46,923 bases of DNA from Bacillota bacterium (GCA_021781855.1 JAJXWC010000001.1:1-46923); one strand, 5' to 3'; counted from the first letter of the stretch, positions 15,869 through 24,725 are shown. A program made the numbers and translations. Notes: generated by a model from the sequence alone, not told the origin.

Positions 15869-17227
15869 TTATTTTAAGGTTGCTTTCCTGAATTTTGCTG
15901 TAATTCCAAAGGCAACAATCCAAATCAGAGAACCAATCGCAGGAATGTAAGTATCGGAAAAGAAGAAAAGCGAGATGAAAATTAAGCTGAAGGCAAGAAT
16001 GGTCAGCGGGACAAGCCCTTTTGCCCAAGGAGTGACAAAACCGTTAATGTCAAAGTCTTTTGATTTGCGGAATTTTAGATAAGTAATCAATGTGATGATG
16101 TAAACAACTAAGAATAAATTGGTCGCAACACTAGTGATAAAAACAAAACCGTTTGAAACGCCGGGAATCATTGAAACAAATGGAGTGAGAAAAATCAGGA
16201 GCGCTGTAAAAAGTAAAGCATTGAGTGGGATTCCATTTCGTGAGAGTTTGGTAAATGGGGTCAAAAGTTTGTCACCGTTTAATTTTGAAAGGGAATAAAG
16301 ATTGCGTGTTGTGGAAAATAGGCAGGAATTCAAAGCGGAAGCAGCAGAGGTCAAAACAACAAAATTAATCAGTGCTGCAGCCCATTTGACGCCTATGAGC
16401 TGGAAAATCATGACGAAAGGTGATTTGTCAGCGGGAATATCTTGCCAATGATAAATACTCATAATTGCGAGTAAAGCTCCGATATAAAAGAGAAGAACAC
16501 GTAAGGGAATCTGATTAATCGCTTTTTTTAAGGTTGGGCGCGGATTTTCTGTTTCTGCAGCGGTCATACCGATAAATTCCATTGCAACAAATGCAAACAT
16601 GACCATTTGAAAACTTTCAAAAAAGCGAGAGATACCATGTGGGAAAAGTTGGAAACCAGACGTGATATTGCTCAGACTGACATTGGCATCAGCGGTGTGA
16701 TAATGTGTGAAAAGTAAAATGATAGCAGTCAAAATCATACCAACAATCGCAACAACTTTAATCATGCCAAACCAAAATTCTGTTTCGCCGAAAAATTTGG
16801 CATTTAATGTGTTGAGACCAGTCAATAAAAGCAGAACGATGATTTCGGTAAGCCAAAGGGGGACAGAAGGAAGCCAAAAATTAATATAGGTTCCAATCGC
16901 TGTGAGCTCTGCCATTGCCATAAAAACAACGACAAGCCAATAAGTCCAGGAAACGAAATAACCAGTCTTATCGCCTAAATAACGGCTGACAAAGTTCAAA
17001 AAGGAATGTTGTGACGGGTCAACGTAAAGCATTTCACCGATGGTCCGCAAAAGTACAAACATAAGGGCACCAATGATGAGGTAAACGAAAACAATCGTAG
17101 GACCTGTCAGACTAATAGATTTGCCAGCACCAAGAAAAAGTCCTGTTCCAATGGTTCCTGCTATGGCGATGAGTTGGACATGGCGATTTTTTAAACCGCG
17201 CTGTGTATTGTTTTCATTATTTTTCAT
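15869..17227 (-). CDS. serP: SerP-like amino acid permease (APC family), copy 2
   Basis: Secondary amino acid transporter with about 12 membrane helices. The N-terminal RGLKNRHVQLIAIAGTIGTGLFLGAGKSI is the APC helix-1 substrate region, and the TAAETENPRPTLKKAINQIP loop is conserved. It is a close paralogue of the permease encoded just upstream on this strand, and the pair matches the tandem SerP1/SerP2 serine/alanine transporters of L. lactis as I recall them; which is which cannot be decided. ATG 17227 gives 452 residues; a GTG at 17245 adds six. AAAGG at 17245-17249 is rather far from the ATG, and TATAAT (17237-17242, minus strand) might give a very short leader. Confidence 0.85.
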   Translation of the reverse strand: MKNNENNTQRGLKNRHVQLIAIAGTIGTGLFLGAGKSISLTGPTIVFVYLIIGALMFVLLRTIGEMLYVDPSQHSFLNFVSRYLGDKTGYFVSWTYWLVVVFMAMAELTAIGTYINFWLPSVPLWLTEIIVLLLLTGLNTLNAKFFGETEFWFGMIKVVAIVGMILTAIILLFTHYHTADANVSLSNITSGFQLFPHGISRFFESFQMVMFAFVAMEFIGMTAAETENPRPTLKKAINQIPLRVLLFYIGALLAIMSIYHWQDIPADKSPFVMIFQLIGVKWAAALINFVVLTSAASALNSCLFSTTRNLYSLSKLNGDKLLTPFTKLSRNGIPLNALLFTALLIFLTPFVSMIPGVSNGFVFITSVATNLFLVVYIITLITYLKFRKSKDFDINGFVTPWAKGLVPLTILAFSLIFISLFFFSDTYIPAIGSLIWIVAFGITAKFRKATLK

Positions 17228-17325
17228 GATGTTTTTATTATACACCTTTCAGTCTGGATTTGTTTTTTGATGATGGTAAACATCCTCGGCAAAGTGGGCA
17301 GTCCTGTTTCAACGAAGGGGTCACT

Positions 17326-18711
17326 TCAAATTTTCTTGAACCGAGAAAAAAGTCCGAAAACGATTGTCCAAAGGACGGCACCAAGTGCTGGATAAAGTGT
17401 GCTGTTATTGAAGAAAAGAGAGATGAAAACAATTCCAAAAATGAGAAAGACAAATGGAACAAGCAGATTTGCTTTTGGCGTGAGGAATCCTTCGGCATCA
17501 AAATCCCCTGATTTGCGGTATTTGTAGAAGGTGAAAAGTTGAATGAAATAGACGATTAAAAATAGGTTAGTAGTACAACTTGCCGCAAAGTCAAAGGCAT
17601 TTTGGATTTGCGGAATGAGAGTTAAAATGGGAGCAAAGAGCGTGAGGCCTGTTGCGAGATAGAGGGCATTTAACGGAATACCATTACGTGAAATTTTTGT
17701 GAATGGTGTTAGACCACCTCTGTCATGCTGTTGAGCGAGAGAAAATAGATTGCGCGTGGCTGAAAAAAGGGAGCTATTCAGTGCTGAACCTGCAGAAGTG
17801 AGGACGACAAAATTGACTAATGCTGCAGCCCATTTGATACCAATGAGTTGAAAAGCCATAACAAATGGCGATTTGTCGGCGGGAATATCTTGCCAGTGGA
17901 AAATTGCCATAATCGCAAGAAGGGCGCCGATGTAGAAAATGAGAATACGTACAGGAATTTGATTGATGGCTTTGGGTAGAGTTTTCTTGGGATTGACAGT
18001 TTCTGCGGCGGTCATTCCGATGAATTCCATAGAAGTGAAAGCGAACATGACCATTTGCAATGCGCCGATAAAGTTCCAGCCACCTTTGGGGAAAAACTGA
18101 AAACCATTAAAAATATTGGCTAAAGAGACTGTTCCGTGAACGGTTTGACTATGAATAGTTGTTGTATAACTGAAATGACTAAAAATTAAAATGATTGCGG
18201 TTATTATCATTCCAAGAATGGCTGCGACTTTGATGATTGCAAACCAAAATTCTGTTTCACCGAAAAAGCGGGCATTGAGTGTATTCAAACCGAAAAGCAG
18301 TGCAAGTGCGATAATTTCAATGAGCCAAAGCGGAACTGAGGGAAGCCAGAATTGGATATAGGTGCCAATCGCGGTAAGCTCTGAGATACAGACAAAAACG
18401 AGAACAAGCCAATAAGACCATTGAGAGAAATAACCGGTTCGCTGGCCGACATATTTGGTGACGAAGTTTAAAAAACTGTGCTGAGTTGGGTCATGATAGA
18501 GCATTTCTCCAATTGTTCGCAAAAAAATAAACATGGCAATACCGATGATGATATAAGCCAAAATAATGGAGGGACCAGTCATGCTGATGGTTTTTCCCGC
18601 ACCGAGAAAGAGCCCCGTTCCAATTGTTCCTGCAATCGCAATGAGCTGAATATGGCGATTTTGCAAGCCTCTTTGATGCTCGTACGCCTGTTTCTCTACA
18701 TTGTCTTTCAT
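17326..18711 (-). CDS. serP: SerP-like amino acid permease (APC family), copy 1
   Basis: APC-family permease of 461 residues with about 12 membrane helices. It has QRGLQNRHIQLIAIAGTIGTGL at the N-terminus, TAAETVNPKKTLPKAINQIP, and FVVLTSAGSALNSSLFSATRN. It is very similar to the gene downstream throughout, so the pair arose by tandem duplication. Serine or alanine uptake is the best inference from resemblance to lactococcal SerP. An AGGGAG ribosome binding site (minus strand, about 18721-18726) precedes the ATG. It is the first gene of the minus-strand pair; 98 bases separate its stop from the ATG of copy 2 (80 from the alternative GTG). Confidence 0.88.
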   Translation of the reverse strand: MKDNVEKQAYEHQRGLQNRHIQLIAIAGTIGTGLFLGAGKTISMTGPSIILAYIIIGIAMFIFLRTIGEMLYHDPTQHSFLNFVTKYVGQRTGYFSQWSYWLVLVFVCISELTAIGTYIQFWLPSVPLWLIEIIALALLFGLNTLNARFFGETEFWFAIIKVAAILGMIITAIILIFSHFSYTTTIHSQTVHGTVSLANIFNGFQFFPKGGWNFIGALQMVMFAFTSMEFIGMTAAETVNPKKTLPKAINQIPVRILIFYIGALLAIMAIFHWQDIPADKSPFVMAFQLIGIKWAAALVNFVVLTSAGSALNSSLFSATRNLFSLAQQHDRGGLTPFTKISRNGIPLNALYLATGLTLFAPILTLIPQIQNAFDFAASCTTNLFLIVYFIQLFTFYKYRKSGDFDAEGFLTPKANLLVPFVFLIFGIVFISLFFNNSTLYPALGAVLWTIVFGLFSRFKKI

Positions 18712-18745
18712 GTGTTTGTTCTCCCTTAAAAAATTTCATTATCTT

Positions 18746-18860
18746 GAAGTGGCTACTGCATTGGTAGGAATTTATACCCTATCAATGTTAGATGACCTGA
18801 CATCAAAGGTGTCAGGTCAACTCTGATTGAGAAATCCAGCATGCAACAGTCAAGTTAAAA
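18746..18860 (+). repeat. Interspersed repeat, type B
   Basis: Begins GAAGTGGCTACTGCATTGG with the GGTAGG...CCTATC inverted repeat, holds a perfect GACCTGACA/TGTCAGGTC hairpin (18794-18818), and ends ATGCAACAGTCAAGTTAAAA. It sits between the divergent serP and ylbF-like genes. Confidence 0.65.
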
Positions 18861-18973
18861 TATCTGATAATTCACAAAAATATAAATAGAATTATAACAT
18901 TTTATATTTTTAGTTTCAAGTAAGAACAAGCTATAAAATGATAGAAGGTCAGTTTTCCCAAAAACTAGGAATT

Positions 18974-18991
18974 TTGATATAATATAGGGGT
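18974..18991 (+). promoter_or_regulatory. ylbF-like gene promoter (very short leader)
   Basis: Extended -10 TGATATAAT (18975-18983) ends 8 bases before the ATG. AGGGG lies too close to the ATG (3 bases) for a normal site, so expression may be leaderless. Confidence 0.6.
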
Positions 18992-19378
18992 ATGTTAATC
19001 ATTGATGAAAAATTATTGGAAATAGATGATTCGATTGATGCACTAGTTGCAGAATTCATGAAATTTCCAGAAGTTACGGCTTACTTGCAGGCACGTTCGG
19101 CTTTCGAAAATGATGAGGGTTTGCAAAAAAAGATTTTTGATAACGCTGTCAAAAGTGAATATGCAGCTTATCGTCCTGAGATTCGACAAATGCAGCGTGA
19201 AATCAATCTTGACGAGAAAGTTTATGCTTTGCGTTTGGCGGAAAATGATGTTCAGCTTTTGCTGTCAGATTTGACGAAAAGACTTGCTGGCAGCATCTCT
19301 GAAAATATTTATGTTGATGAAAATTTACCACTGAAGAAAGGAGGAAGTCGTCATGACCGACATCATCGAAATGACTGA
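18992..19378 (+). CDS. ylbF: YlbF family protein
   Basis: Helical protein of the YlbF/YmcA (DUF964) family, 128 residues: two long helices with IDDSIDALVAEFMKFPEV, ARSAFENDEGLQKKI, and a C-terminal conserved LLSDLTKRLAGSISENIYVDEN. In B. subtilis YlbF acts with YmcA and YaaT in RNase Y-dependent mRNA processing and competence; the role in lactococci is not known to me. The C-terminal KKGGSRHDRHHRND is encoded over the start of the next gene, an overlap of 26 bases, so the two are translationally coupled. Confidence 0.8.
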   Translation: MLIIDEKLLEIDDSIDALVAEFMKFPEVTAYLQARSAFENDEGLQKKIFDNAVKSEYAAYRPEIRQMQREINLDEKVYALRLAENDVQLLLSDLTKRLAGSISENIYVDENLPLKKGGSRHDRHHRND

Positions 19379-19676
19379 AAAAACGGAAATTCGTCCACTC
19401 GTTGTGCCTGGACGGCTACCTGTTTATGTTTATTGTACGTCCTACAAAGGCACACGGCAACTGACACGCTACGGCGATGTGGGTTATAGTAGCCAAAAAT
19501 CGCATTTTACTCTGCTTTATGTGGACGAAGAAAAACTTGATGAGACTTTGGCACAGCTTAATGGCTTAAAATTTGTGAAAAAGGTGCGTGTAGGACATCT
19601 AAAGAGTTTAAGCTCAAATTTTTCTGAGGCGTTTGCTCAGACCAATTTGGAAGTTAAACAAGAAATGGGACTTTGA
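19353..19676 (+). CDS. ylbG: YlbG family protein (DUF2129)
   Basis: Cytosolic protein of 107 residues with the YlbG/UPF0298 core VYVYCTSYKGTRQLTRYGDVGYSS, then YVDEEKLDETLAQLNGLKFVKKVRVGH. Function is unknown; ylbF-ylbG adjacency is conserved across Firmicutes, which supports both calls. GAAAGGAGG at 19335-19343 lies 9 bases before the ATG, inside ylbF. The conserved region starts about 20 residues in, so a later start is possible but less well supported. A strong bidirectional terminator follows. Confidence 0.8.
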   Translation: MTDIIEMTEKTEIRPLVVPGRLPVYVYCTSYKGTRQLTRYGDVGYSSQKSHFTLLYVDEEKLDETLAQLNGLKFVKKVRVGHLKSLSSNFSEAFAQTNLEVKQEMGL

Positions 19677-19692
19677 TGATTTTGTCAAAGAT

Positions 19693-19718
19693 AAAAACTG
19701 CCTTTTAGGCAGTTTTTT
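19693..19718. terminator. Bidirectional terminator
   Basis: AAAAACTGCC (19693-19702) with GGCAGTTTTT (19708-19717). Serves ylbG on plus and the minus-strand gene at 19705-20223, whose last codons lie within it. Confidence 0.85.
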
Positions 19719-20223
19719 CGATTTCAATAAGATAATTTTGAAGAAGTTTGTGTTCGCAAGCATTAATTTGTAAGGCTTCTGTCTTGGTCAAGACGAAACT
19801 TGCGGGGCATTGTTTAAAATGATTTTCATAGAAGTCTTGAAGAACATTTTTGAGTTCGCTTTTACTGAATTCATGAAAGATTTTAAAGTCTGAAATGGAG
19901 AGACCAATTTTTTGGAGGATTTGCTGGCGAATGAGATTGTTGTAGGTGAGAAGCTGGTCAGCTGAAAGTGTGTCCTGTAAATTTAAGAGAAAACGGCGAC
20001 CGTATTTTCTGCCGTACAAATTAATTGTCAGATAATCTAAAGAGATTTTTTGCAATCGGTCAAAAACGGCATTCAGATGTTCAACGTTTCTCGGTAAGCC
20101 TGCAGCATCTCGGAAGCGCTTGGCTGTCGCCAAATTGACAATCGGGTATAAATGCCAGTCATTCTTGTCAAAGCTTTCCAGATGGTCTAAAATTGGGGTA
20201 AAATAGTAATGTATTTCAAGCAT
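19705..20223 (-). CDS. Hypothetical protein (172 aa)
   Basis: Not recognised. Soluble, 172 residues, no signal peptide. It begins MLEIHYYFTPILDHLESFDKN (first 20 residues aromatic and acidic), has a basic middle NLYGRKYGRRFLLNLQ and a helical C-terminus. GAAAGGA lies 5 bases upstream of the ATG. The start overlaps the stop of a truncated upstream frame (20216-20305), so it was probably the second gene of a coupled pair whose first gene is now lost. Its end runs into the bidirectional terminator shared with ylbG. Confidence 0.7.
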   Translation of the reverse strand: MLEIHYYFTPILDHLESFDKNDWHLYPIVNLATAKRFRDAAGLPRNVEHLNAVFDRLQKISLDYLTINLYGRKYGRRFLLNLQDTLSADQLLTYNNLIRQQILQKIGLSISDFKIFHEFSKSELKNVLQDFYENHFKQCPASFVLTKTEALQINACEHKLLQNYLIEIEKTA

Positions 20224-20305
20224 AAAATCCTTTCGCTCGACTTTCTAAATACTGTTTGACTTCTAAAAGATATTTTTGAAAGTCATCTCCATTGCGCCAC
20301 ACTGC
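20216..20305 (-). pseudogene. C-terminal remnant of a gene upstream of the 172-aa gene
   Basis: A frame reading AVWRNGDDFQKYLLEVKQYL followed by ESRAKGFYA and a stop overlaps the next gene's ATG, in the manner of coupled genes. An in-frame TAG lies directly upstream (20306-20308), beyond which the DNA matches interspersed-repeat modules. It looks like the last 29 codons of a protein whose body has been replaced. The parent family is not recognised. Confidence 0.45.
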
Positions 20306-20329
20306 CTACTTTTGCTCCACACTCAAAGC

Positions 20330-20480
20330 ACTGCTTTGAAATTGCGAATAAGGGAAACGAAGTTCGAATTGCAATCGACTAAAGTCACAAGGCGAAATAG
20401 CAAAAAAGTACAAGACAGTATAACAGCAGCTCGGCTACTAAATCTGTTTGTAGATTTGGAGCCGAACGAGTATAATAATT
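20330..20480 (-). repeat. Partial interspersed repeat
   Basis: Minus strand carries TGCTATTTCGCCTTGTGACT (20388-20407) and the ACTTTAGTCG module also found at about 30618-30645. No clean type A or B end is seen. Confidence 0.5.
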
Positions 20481-20559
20481 ATCACAACAACAATCTTATC
20501 AGAAATGTGAAATGAAACAAAATAATATACAAACAGCTTTTGACCGTCTTGTCAAATCC

Positions 20560-21153
20560 TTAGCGCTTTAGGTGCCGTAAGCAATCCAAAAAACGGACAA
20601 CTTTGGATTTCGAAAAACGGTATTCAATGTTGTTCTTTTCTAAAAATTCAAAAAAATCTTTTTTACCTTGCAAATTGTCCTCAACTTCAAGTTCAAGCTC
20701 ATAATCGGTATGCCCAAGATAGTCATTTTTATCCAATGCGCAAAGACCAATCGCTAATTTTTGTTCATAACGAATGGTAGTGAGGCTTCCAATAAGTGTG
20801 ATTTCGTCAAGCTGAATATCACGAGCTTCAAGTAGTTCGCAGATTTCACTTAAATCAGTGTGTCCGCAAGTAATTGATTTTTCGCCGAGTAATTGTTGGG
20901 CTTCTTCCAAACTCAAATCAATGTTATATTCAATATTGCCGACTTCTTGCGGTACTTTTAGTGTCATTTCTGCATCATGGTCAAAAGTGCGAATACGTAA
21001 GGCCAATTTTTTCTTGCGCAATTTAAAATCAGGGGAATCCAGATAGTGGTTAGTTTGCCTGACGGGATTAACATGAGTGAATAAACGTTTGAGCTGGTCA
21101 TACTCTGCCATGCTGAGCAGTGATTTAAACTCAATCTCCAAATTTGTAGTCAT
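20560..21153 (-). CDS. CYTH domain protein (YjbK-like)
   Basis: CYTH-family protein that probably hydrolyses or binds a triphosphate substrate (inorganic triphosphate or thiamine triphosphate). It carries the N-terminal ExExK signature (NLEIEFKSLL), the LRKKKLALRIRTFD and MTLKVPQ strands, and the acidic DYELELEVED strand. ATG 21153 (MTTNLEIEF) gives 197 residues, the usual length; a TTG at 21180 would add nine. It is divergent from relQ, the same association as yjbK with yjbM (relQ) in B. subtilis. A clear ribosome binding site is not visible for either start. Confidence 0.85.
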   Translation of the reverse strand: MTTNLEIEFKSLLSMAEYDQLKRLFTHVNPVRQTNHYLDSPDFKLRKKKLALRIRTFDHDAEMTLKVPQEVGNIEYNIDLSLEEAQQLLGEKSITCGHTDLSEICELLEARDIQLDEITLIGSLTTIRYEQKLAIGLCALDKNDYLGHTDYELELEVEDNLQGKKDFFEFLEKNNIEYRFSKSKVVRFLDCLRHLKR

Positions 21154-21279
21154 TTTGTGTGTATAGAAGGTGATTTCCAAAATAAAGTGGATAAAAGCTC
21201 ACCTTTCCTTTCAGATATGGTAAAATTATATATATTGTAACAAAAAACAGGAAGAATTGGCAAGCCTCTTGCGCTTGTC

Positions 21280-21954
21280 ATGGACAAAAAAATGAGTTTT
21301 GACTGGGAAGAATTCCTTGATTCCTATATTCAAACGGTCGGTGAGCTGAAAATTAAATTGCGCGGTGTGCGTAAGCAATATTTGAAAAAAGGTGTTTATT
21401 CGCCGATTGAATTCGTCACAGGACGCGTTAAACGCCGAGAATCAATTTTGAAAAAGGCACGCATGCGAGGTTATACTCGGGATAATTTGACTGAAATGGA
21501 AGATATTGCGGGCGTTCGTATTATGGTTCAGTTTGTTGAAGATATTTGGGACGTTTTGGAACTGTTGCGCAAGCGAAATGACTTTAAAATTATTGAGGAA
21601 CGTGATTATATTAATAATCAAAAAGCTTCAGGTTATCGCAGCTATCATGTGATTATTCAATACCCGATTGATACGATTGACGGTTTTAAAGTGATTAATG
21701 CTGAAATTCAGATTCGGACGCTGGCAATGAACTTTTGGGCAACGATTGAACATTCGCTGAATTACAAATACGGCGGTTTAATCCCTGAAGATGTCAAACT
21801 TCGACTGAGTAATGCAGCACGAGAAGCTGCTTCATTGGATGTGGAAATGTCGTCCATTCGCGAGGAAATTCAAGAAGCGCAGTTGCTTTTTGATAGTCCG
21901 CAAGCACGAGCAGATTTTAAAAAAGAGCACGGAGAAGAAGATGAACTTTGGTAA
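21280..21954 (+). CDS. relQ: Small alarmone synthetase RelQ
   Basis: Single-domain (p)ppGpp synthetase that transfers pyrophosphate from ATP to GDP/GTP during stress. Visible motifs are GRVKRRESILKKARM (ATP-binding basic segment), DIAGVRIMVQF, YRSYHVIIQYP, EIQIRTLAMNFWATIEHSLNY (catalytic region). There is no hydrolase, TGS or ACT domain, and 224 residues fits RelQ (SAS1). Start is ATG 21280 or 21292; the only good ribosome binding site, AGGAAG at 21250-21255, is far upstream of both, so the true start is uncertain. Its end overlaps nadK by 14 bases. Confidence 0.93.
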   Translation: MDKKMSFDWEEFLDSYIQTVGELKIKLRGVRKQYLKKGVYSPIEFVTGRVKRRESILKKARMRGYTRDNLTEMEDIAGVRIMVQFVEDIWDVLELLRKRNDFKIIEERDYINNQKASGYRSYHVIIQYPIDTIDGFKVINAEIQIRTLAMNFWATIEHSLNYKYGGLIPEDVKLRLSNAAREAASLDVEMSSIREEIQEAQLLFDSPQARADFKKEHGEEDELW

Positions 21955-22753
21955 AAAAATCTGGCTGATTGGCAATTCGAGCGAAAAGTCGCAGAAAACG
22001 ACAAATGCTTTGCGAAAATTGTTGGCGGCAGAGCATTTTATTTTTGATGATATCAATCCTGAGTTGGTCATTTCAGTTGGCGGCGACGGAACGCTGCTGC
22101 GTGCGATGCATATGTATGAATATCAGCTAGACAAAGTACGTTTTGTTGGTGTCCATACAGGACATTTGGGCTTTTACACCGACTTTACGGACGGCGACCT
22201 TTTTGAAGTTGTTGAAGCTTTGCAAAATGAAAATTCACGTGCGGCAGTACATTATCCACTGGTTAAAGTTCAGGTGAATTTTGACGATGGCTATCAGATT
22301 GTGCGTCATGTGCTGAACGAATCCACTATTCGTAGAACTTCTAAAACGATGCTTGCTGATGTTCAGATTTCGGGTGATTTGTTTGAACGTTTTCGTGGCG
22401 ATGGGCTGTCTATTTCGACGCCAACAGGTTCAACTGCCTACAATAAGTCGATTGGCGGAGCGGTTATGCATCCGCGTGTTGAGGCTTTTCAGATTGCTGA
22501 AATTGCCAGTCTGAATAATATTGTTTATCGTACATTAGGTGCGCCGATGATTGTGGCGAAAAAAGATACGATTACAATCATTCCTGAACGTGAGGACGAC
22601 TATAGTTTGACTTTTGACCAGCTTACTTTTGAGTATAAAAATATCAAGTCGATTGAATATAGTCTTGATGGTGCAACGATTGCCTTTGCTAATTGTGCAC
22701 ATACTCCATTCTGGGAGCGCGTGCGGACATCATTTATTGGGGAGATTGAGTGA
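21941..22753 (+). CDS. nadK: NAD kinase
   Basis: Phosphorylates NAD to NADP. The family signature GGDGT is at residues 47-51, followed by the GVHTGHLGFYTDF and NESTIRR motifs and the catalytic-core DGLSISTPTGSTAYNKSIGG. ATG 21941 lies inside the end of relQ, with GGAGAAG 3-9 bases upstream, giving 270 residues as expected. The longer open frame from 21812 is only overlap with relQ in another frame. The stop TGA overlaps the ATG of the pseudouridine synthase gene, so relQ, nadK and the synthase are one coupled operon, as in other Firmicutes. Confidence 0.95.
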   Translation: MNFGKKIWLIGNSSEKSQKTTNALRKLLAAEHFIFDDINPELVISVGGDGTLLRAMHMYEYQLDKVRFVGVHTGHLGFYTDFTDGDLFEVVEALQNENSRAAVHYPLVKVQVNFDDGYQIVRHVLNESTIRRTSKTMLADVQISGDLFERFRGDGLSISTPTGSTAYNKSIGGAVMHPRVEAFQIAEIASLNNIVYRTLGAPMIVAKKDTITIIPEREDDYSLTFDQLTFEYKNIKSIEYSLDGATIAFANCAHTPFWERVRTSFIGEIE

Positions 22754-23676
22754 TGCAGTTTTCTTTTACCAATGAGATTGATGACAGTCTTGTCCGTTCG
22801 CTTTTGGCACGTCACGGCGTATCAAAACGTTTGCTTTCTAAGGTCAAATTTGAGGATGAAGGGCATATTTTGGTCAACGGTACAGAGCAGAATGCGATTT
22901 ATCGGTTGAAAATCGGTGATATTGTGAGCATCATTGTCCCCGACGAGCCTGACAACGAATTTTTAATTCCAGAGGAACTTCCGCTGGAAATTTTGTTTGA
23001 AGACGAGCACTATCTGGTCGTCAATAAACCAGCAGGAGTACCATCAATTACAGGCCTGGTAAATCCTACAGGTGCAATGTCAAATGCTGTCAAAGGCTAC
23101 ATTTTGCGTCAAAACTATGAAAATCAGGCAGTTCACATTATCACGCGGCTTGATAAAAACACGAGTGGCATCATGTTTTTCGCTAAGCACCGTTATGCTC
23201 ATGCGCTAATGTCGCCAGGCTCTAAATATCGTGATAGCCTCGAAAAACGCTACTTCGCTCTCGTCAGTGTTGAAAAACAGTCCAATGAAATCATAAAAAA
23301 TGAACCATCAAAACTTTCAGAAATGGGCGAGATTAATTTACCAATTGGACGTTGTGATGATTCGATTATCAAGCGCGAAGTGCGTTATGACGAAAAAAGT
23401 AAAACAGCGCGTACCAGTTATAAAATTGTCAAAGAGAAAAATGACTTAAATTTATTAGACATTACGCTTCACACAGGCCGCACGCATCAAATTCGCGTAC
23501 ATTTTGCACACATTGGTTTTTCGCTCATCGGTGATGACTTATATGGCGGAAACCATGATTTAATAGACCGTCAGGCGCTCCATTGTCACCATCTGCAGTT
23601 TTTACATCCTTTTACGAATGAAATGGTAGAAATTGAGCTTGATTTACCTGAAGATATGAAAAATTTACTGAAATAA
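22753..23676 (+). CDS. RluA-family 23S rRNA pseudouridine synthase (YjbO/RluD-like)
   Basis: Isomerises uridines to pseudouridine in rRNA. The catalytic motif RLDKNTSGIMFFAK (Asp near residue 134), an N-terminal S4-like segment (SLVRSLLARHGVSKRLLSKVKF), HYLVVNKPAGVPS, and LHTGRTHQIRVHFAHIGFSLIGDDLYGG are all present. Start ATG 22753 overlaps the nadK stop; a GTG at 22750 adds one residue. 307 residues is normal. It lies third in the relQ operon and is followed by a terminator. Confidence 0.92.
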   Translation: MQFSFTNEIDDSLVRSLLARHGVSKRLLSKVKFEDEGHILVNGTEQNAIYRLKIGDIVSIIVPDEPDNEFLIPEELPLEILFEDEHYLVVNKPAGVPSITGLVNPTGAMSNAVKGYILRQNYENQAVHIITRLDKNTSGIMFFAKHRYAHALMSPGSKYRDSLEKRYFALVSVEKQSNEIIKNEPSKLSEMGEINLPIGRCDDSIIKREVRYDEKSKTARTSYKIVKEKNDLNLLDITLHTGRTHQIRVHFAHIGFSLIGDDLYGGNHDLIDRQALHCHHLQFLHPFTNEMVEIELDLPEDMKNLLK

Positions 23677-23706
23677 AAAATTGCCAGTTTACCTGACAAT
23701 TTTTTA
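23676..23706 (+). terminator. Terminator of the relQ operon
   Basis: AAAAATTG-CCAG...CTG-ACAATTTTTT hairpin immediately after the stop. Confidence 0.75.
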
Positions 23707-23711
23707 TTTTA

Positions 23712-23772
23712 ATGCACGCTATTTTCGAAGTTTGGCTGCTACGCTACTAAAGCAACCAATTGGAATGGCAAG
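23712..23772 (-). repeat. Partial interspersed repeat
   Basis: Contains TGCTACGCTACTAAAGCAA and GGAATGGCAAGCTT, modules also at 30530-30560 and 34245-34280. Lies between convergent gene ends. Confidence 0.5.
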
Positions 23773-23773
23773 C

Positions 23774-24616
23774 TTAGAATTTCCAATCTTTTAAAATTTT
23801 GATAGCAGTGATTTTTTCAGGTGTTTTTGGTAAAGATTGCTCACTTGGATTATTTGGATTTGCTGTGACAGGTGCCGATGCAATTTTGTCGACAACATCC
23901 ATACCAGAGATGACTTGTCCAAAGACCGTATAACTACCATCAAGACTAGGTGCTCCTCCTTTTTTGTAAGCATCGGCAATTTTCGCTGGGCGGAGATAAT
24001 TAGTCAGTTGGCTGCTTACATCTTGCGTGTTTTGCACAATAAAGAATTGTGAACTACTTGAGCTAGGTTGACCAGTATTTGCCAACGCAAGTGCGCCACG
24101 AATATTATAAAGCTGATTTGAAATTTCGGTATCAAATGGCTTATTACCATTGACTACAGACTTGCTGCCAGTACCCGTATTTCCAGGGTCACCTGTTTGA
24201 ATCATGAAATCTTTGATGACGCGGAAAAATTCATTATTATTATAATAATTTTGCTTCGCAAGGGTCATAAAATTCTGTACAGCCATCGGAGCCAGTTTTG
24301 GAAAAAGCTTGATGTCAATGTTCCCGACAGTTGTTTGGATTTCAACTTCGGCTTCATCGGCACTAACTGTGTTTGTGAGCTGTGGCAAAGCGAGCGCATC
24401 CAGTTTTGCCTGTGTTGTTTCGCTGCCGTCAATGCCTGTACCTTGACCAGCTTCAGAGGAGGAGTCTGATGTTGTTGACTGTGAAGTCGTTTGACTTGTC
24501 TTATCTGTCGTGTTTTGCGCCGAATCAGAGGGACGATTGACGAAATAAACGAGAACCGCCACAAGAACGACCAAAATTACGCCAGAAACTGCAATTAAAA
24601 TATTTTTCATCTTCAT
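23774..24616 (-). CDS. Membrane-anchored cyclophilin-type peptidyl-prolyl isomerase
   Basis: Extracytoplasmic prolyl isomerase. Residues 5-27 are a membrane segment (ILIAVSGVILVVLVAVLVYFV) without a lipobox Cys, so it is an uncleaved anchor rather than a lipoprotein like streptococcal SlrA. A Ser/Thr/Gln linker (30-70) leads to the cyclophilin domain (about 90-275) with FFRVIKDFMIQTGDP, GALALANTG, SSSSQFFIV and YTVFGQVISGMDVVDKI. The length of 280 is typical. The minus-strand -10 TGATAAAAT (24623-24631) ends 6 bases before the ATG and no ribosome binding site is seen, so it is probably leaderless. A second in-frame ATG is two codons in. Confidence 0.9.
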   Translation of the reverse strand: MKMKNILIAVSGVILVVLVAVLVYFVNRPSDSAQNTTDKTSQTTSQSTTSDSSSEAGQGTGIDGSETTQAKLDALALPQLTNTVSADEAEVEIQTTVGNIDIKLFPKLAPMAVQNFMTLAKQNYYNNNEFFRVIKDFMIQTGDPGNTGTGSKSVVNGNKPFDTEISNQLYNIRGALALANTGQPSSSSSQFFIVQNTQDVSSQLTNYLRPAKIADAYKKGGAPSLDGSYTVFGQVISGMDVVDKIASAPVTANPNNPSEQSLPKTPEKITAIKILKDWKF

Positions 24617-24669
24617 ATTGATATTTTATCACAAAAACCATAAATTACGAATTTTTTCTCAGTTTACTC

Positions 24670-24698
24670 TTGCAAAAAAAAGAATAAAAGATTATAAT
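24670..24698 (+). promoter_or_regulatory. Promoter of the histidine leader
   Basis: TTGCAA (24670-24675), 17 bases, TATAAT (24693-24698), 27 bases before the leader-peptide ATG. Confidence 0.85.
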
Positions 24699-24725
24699 TA
24701 TAAAAAATCACAAAAGGAGAATCAC

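Noticed and set aside
20512..20571. 19-codon ORF beginning MKQNNIQTAFDR
   Set aside because: No ribosome binding site and it runs into the CYTH gene end; could be a fragment but unsupported.
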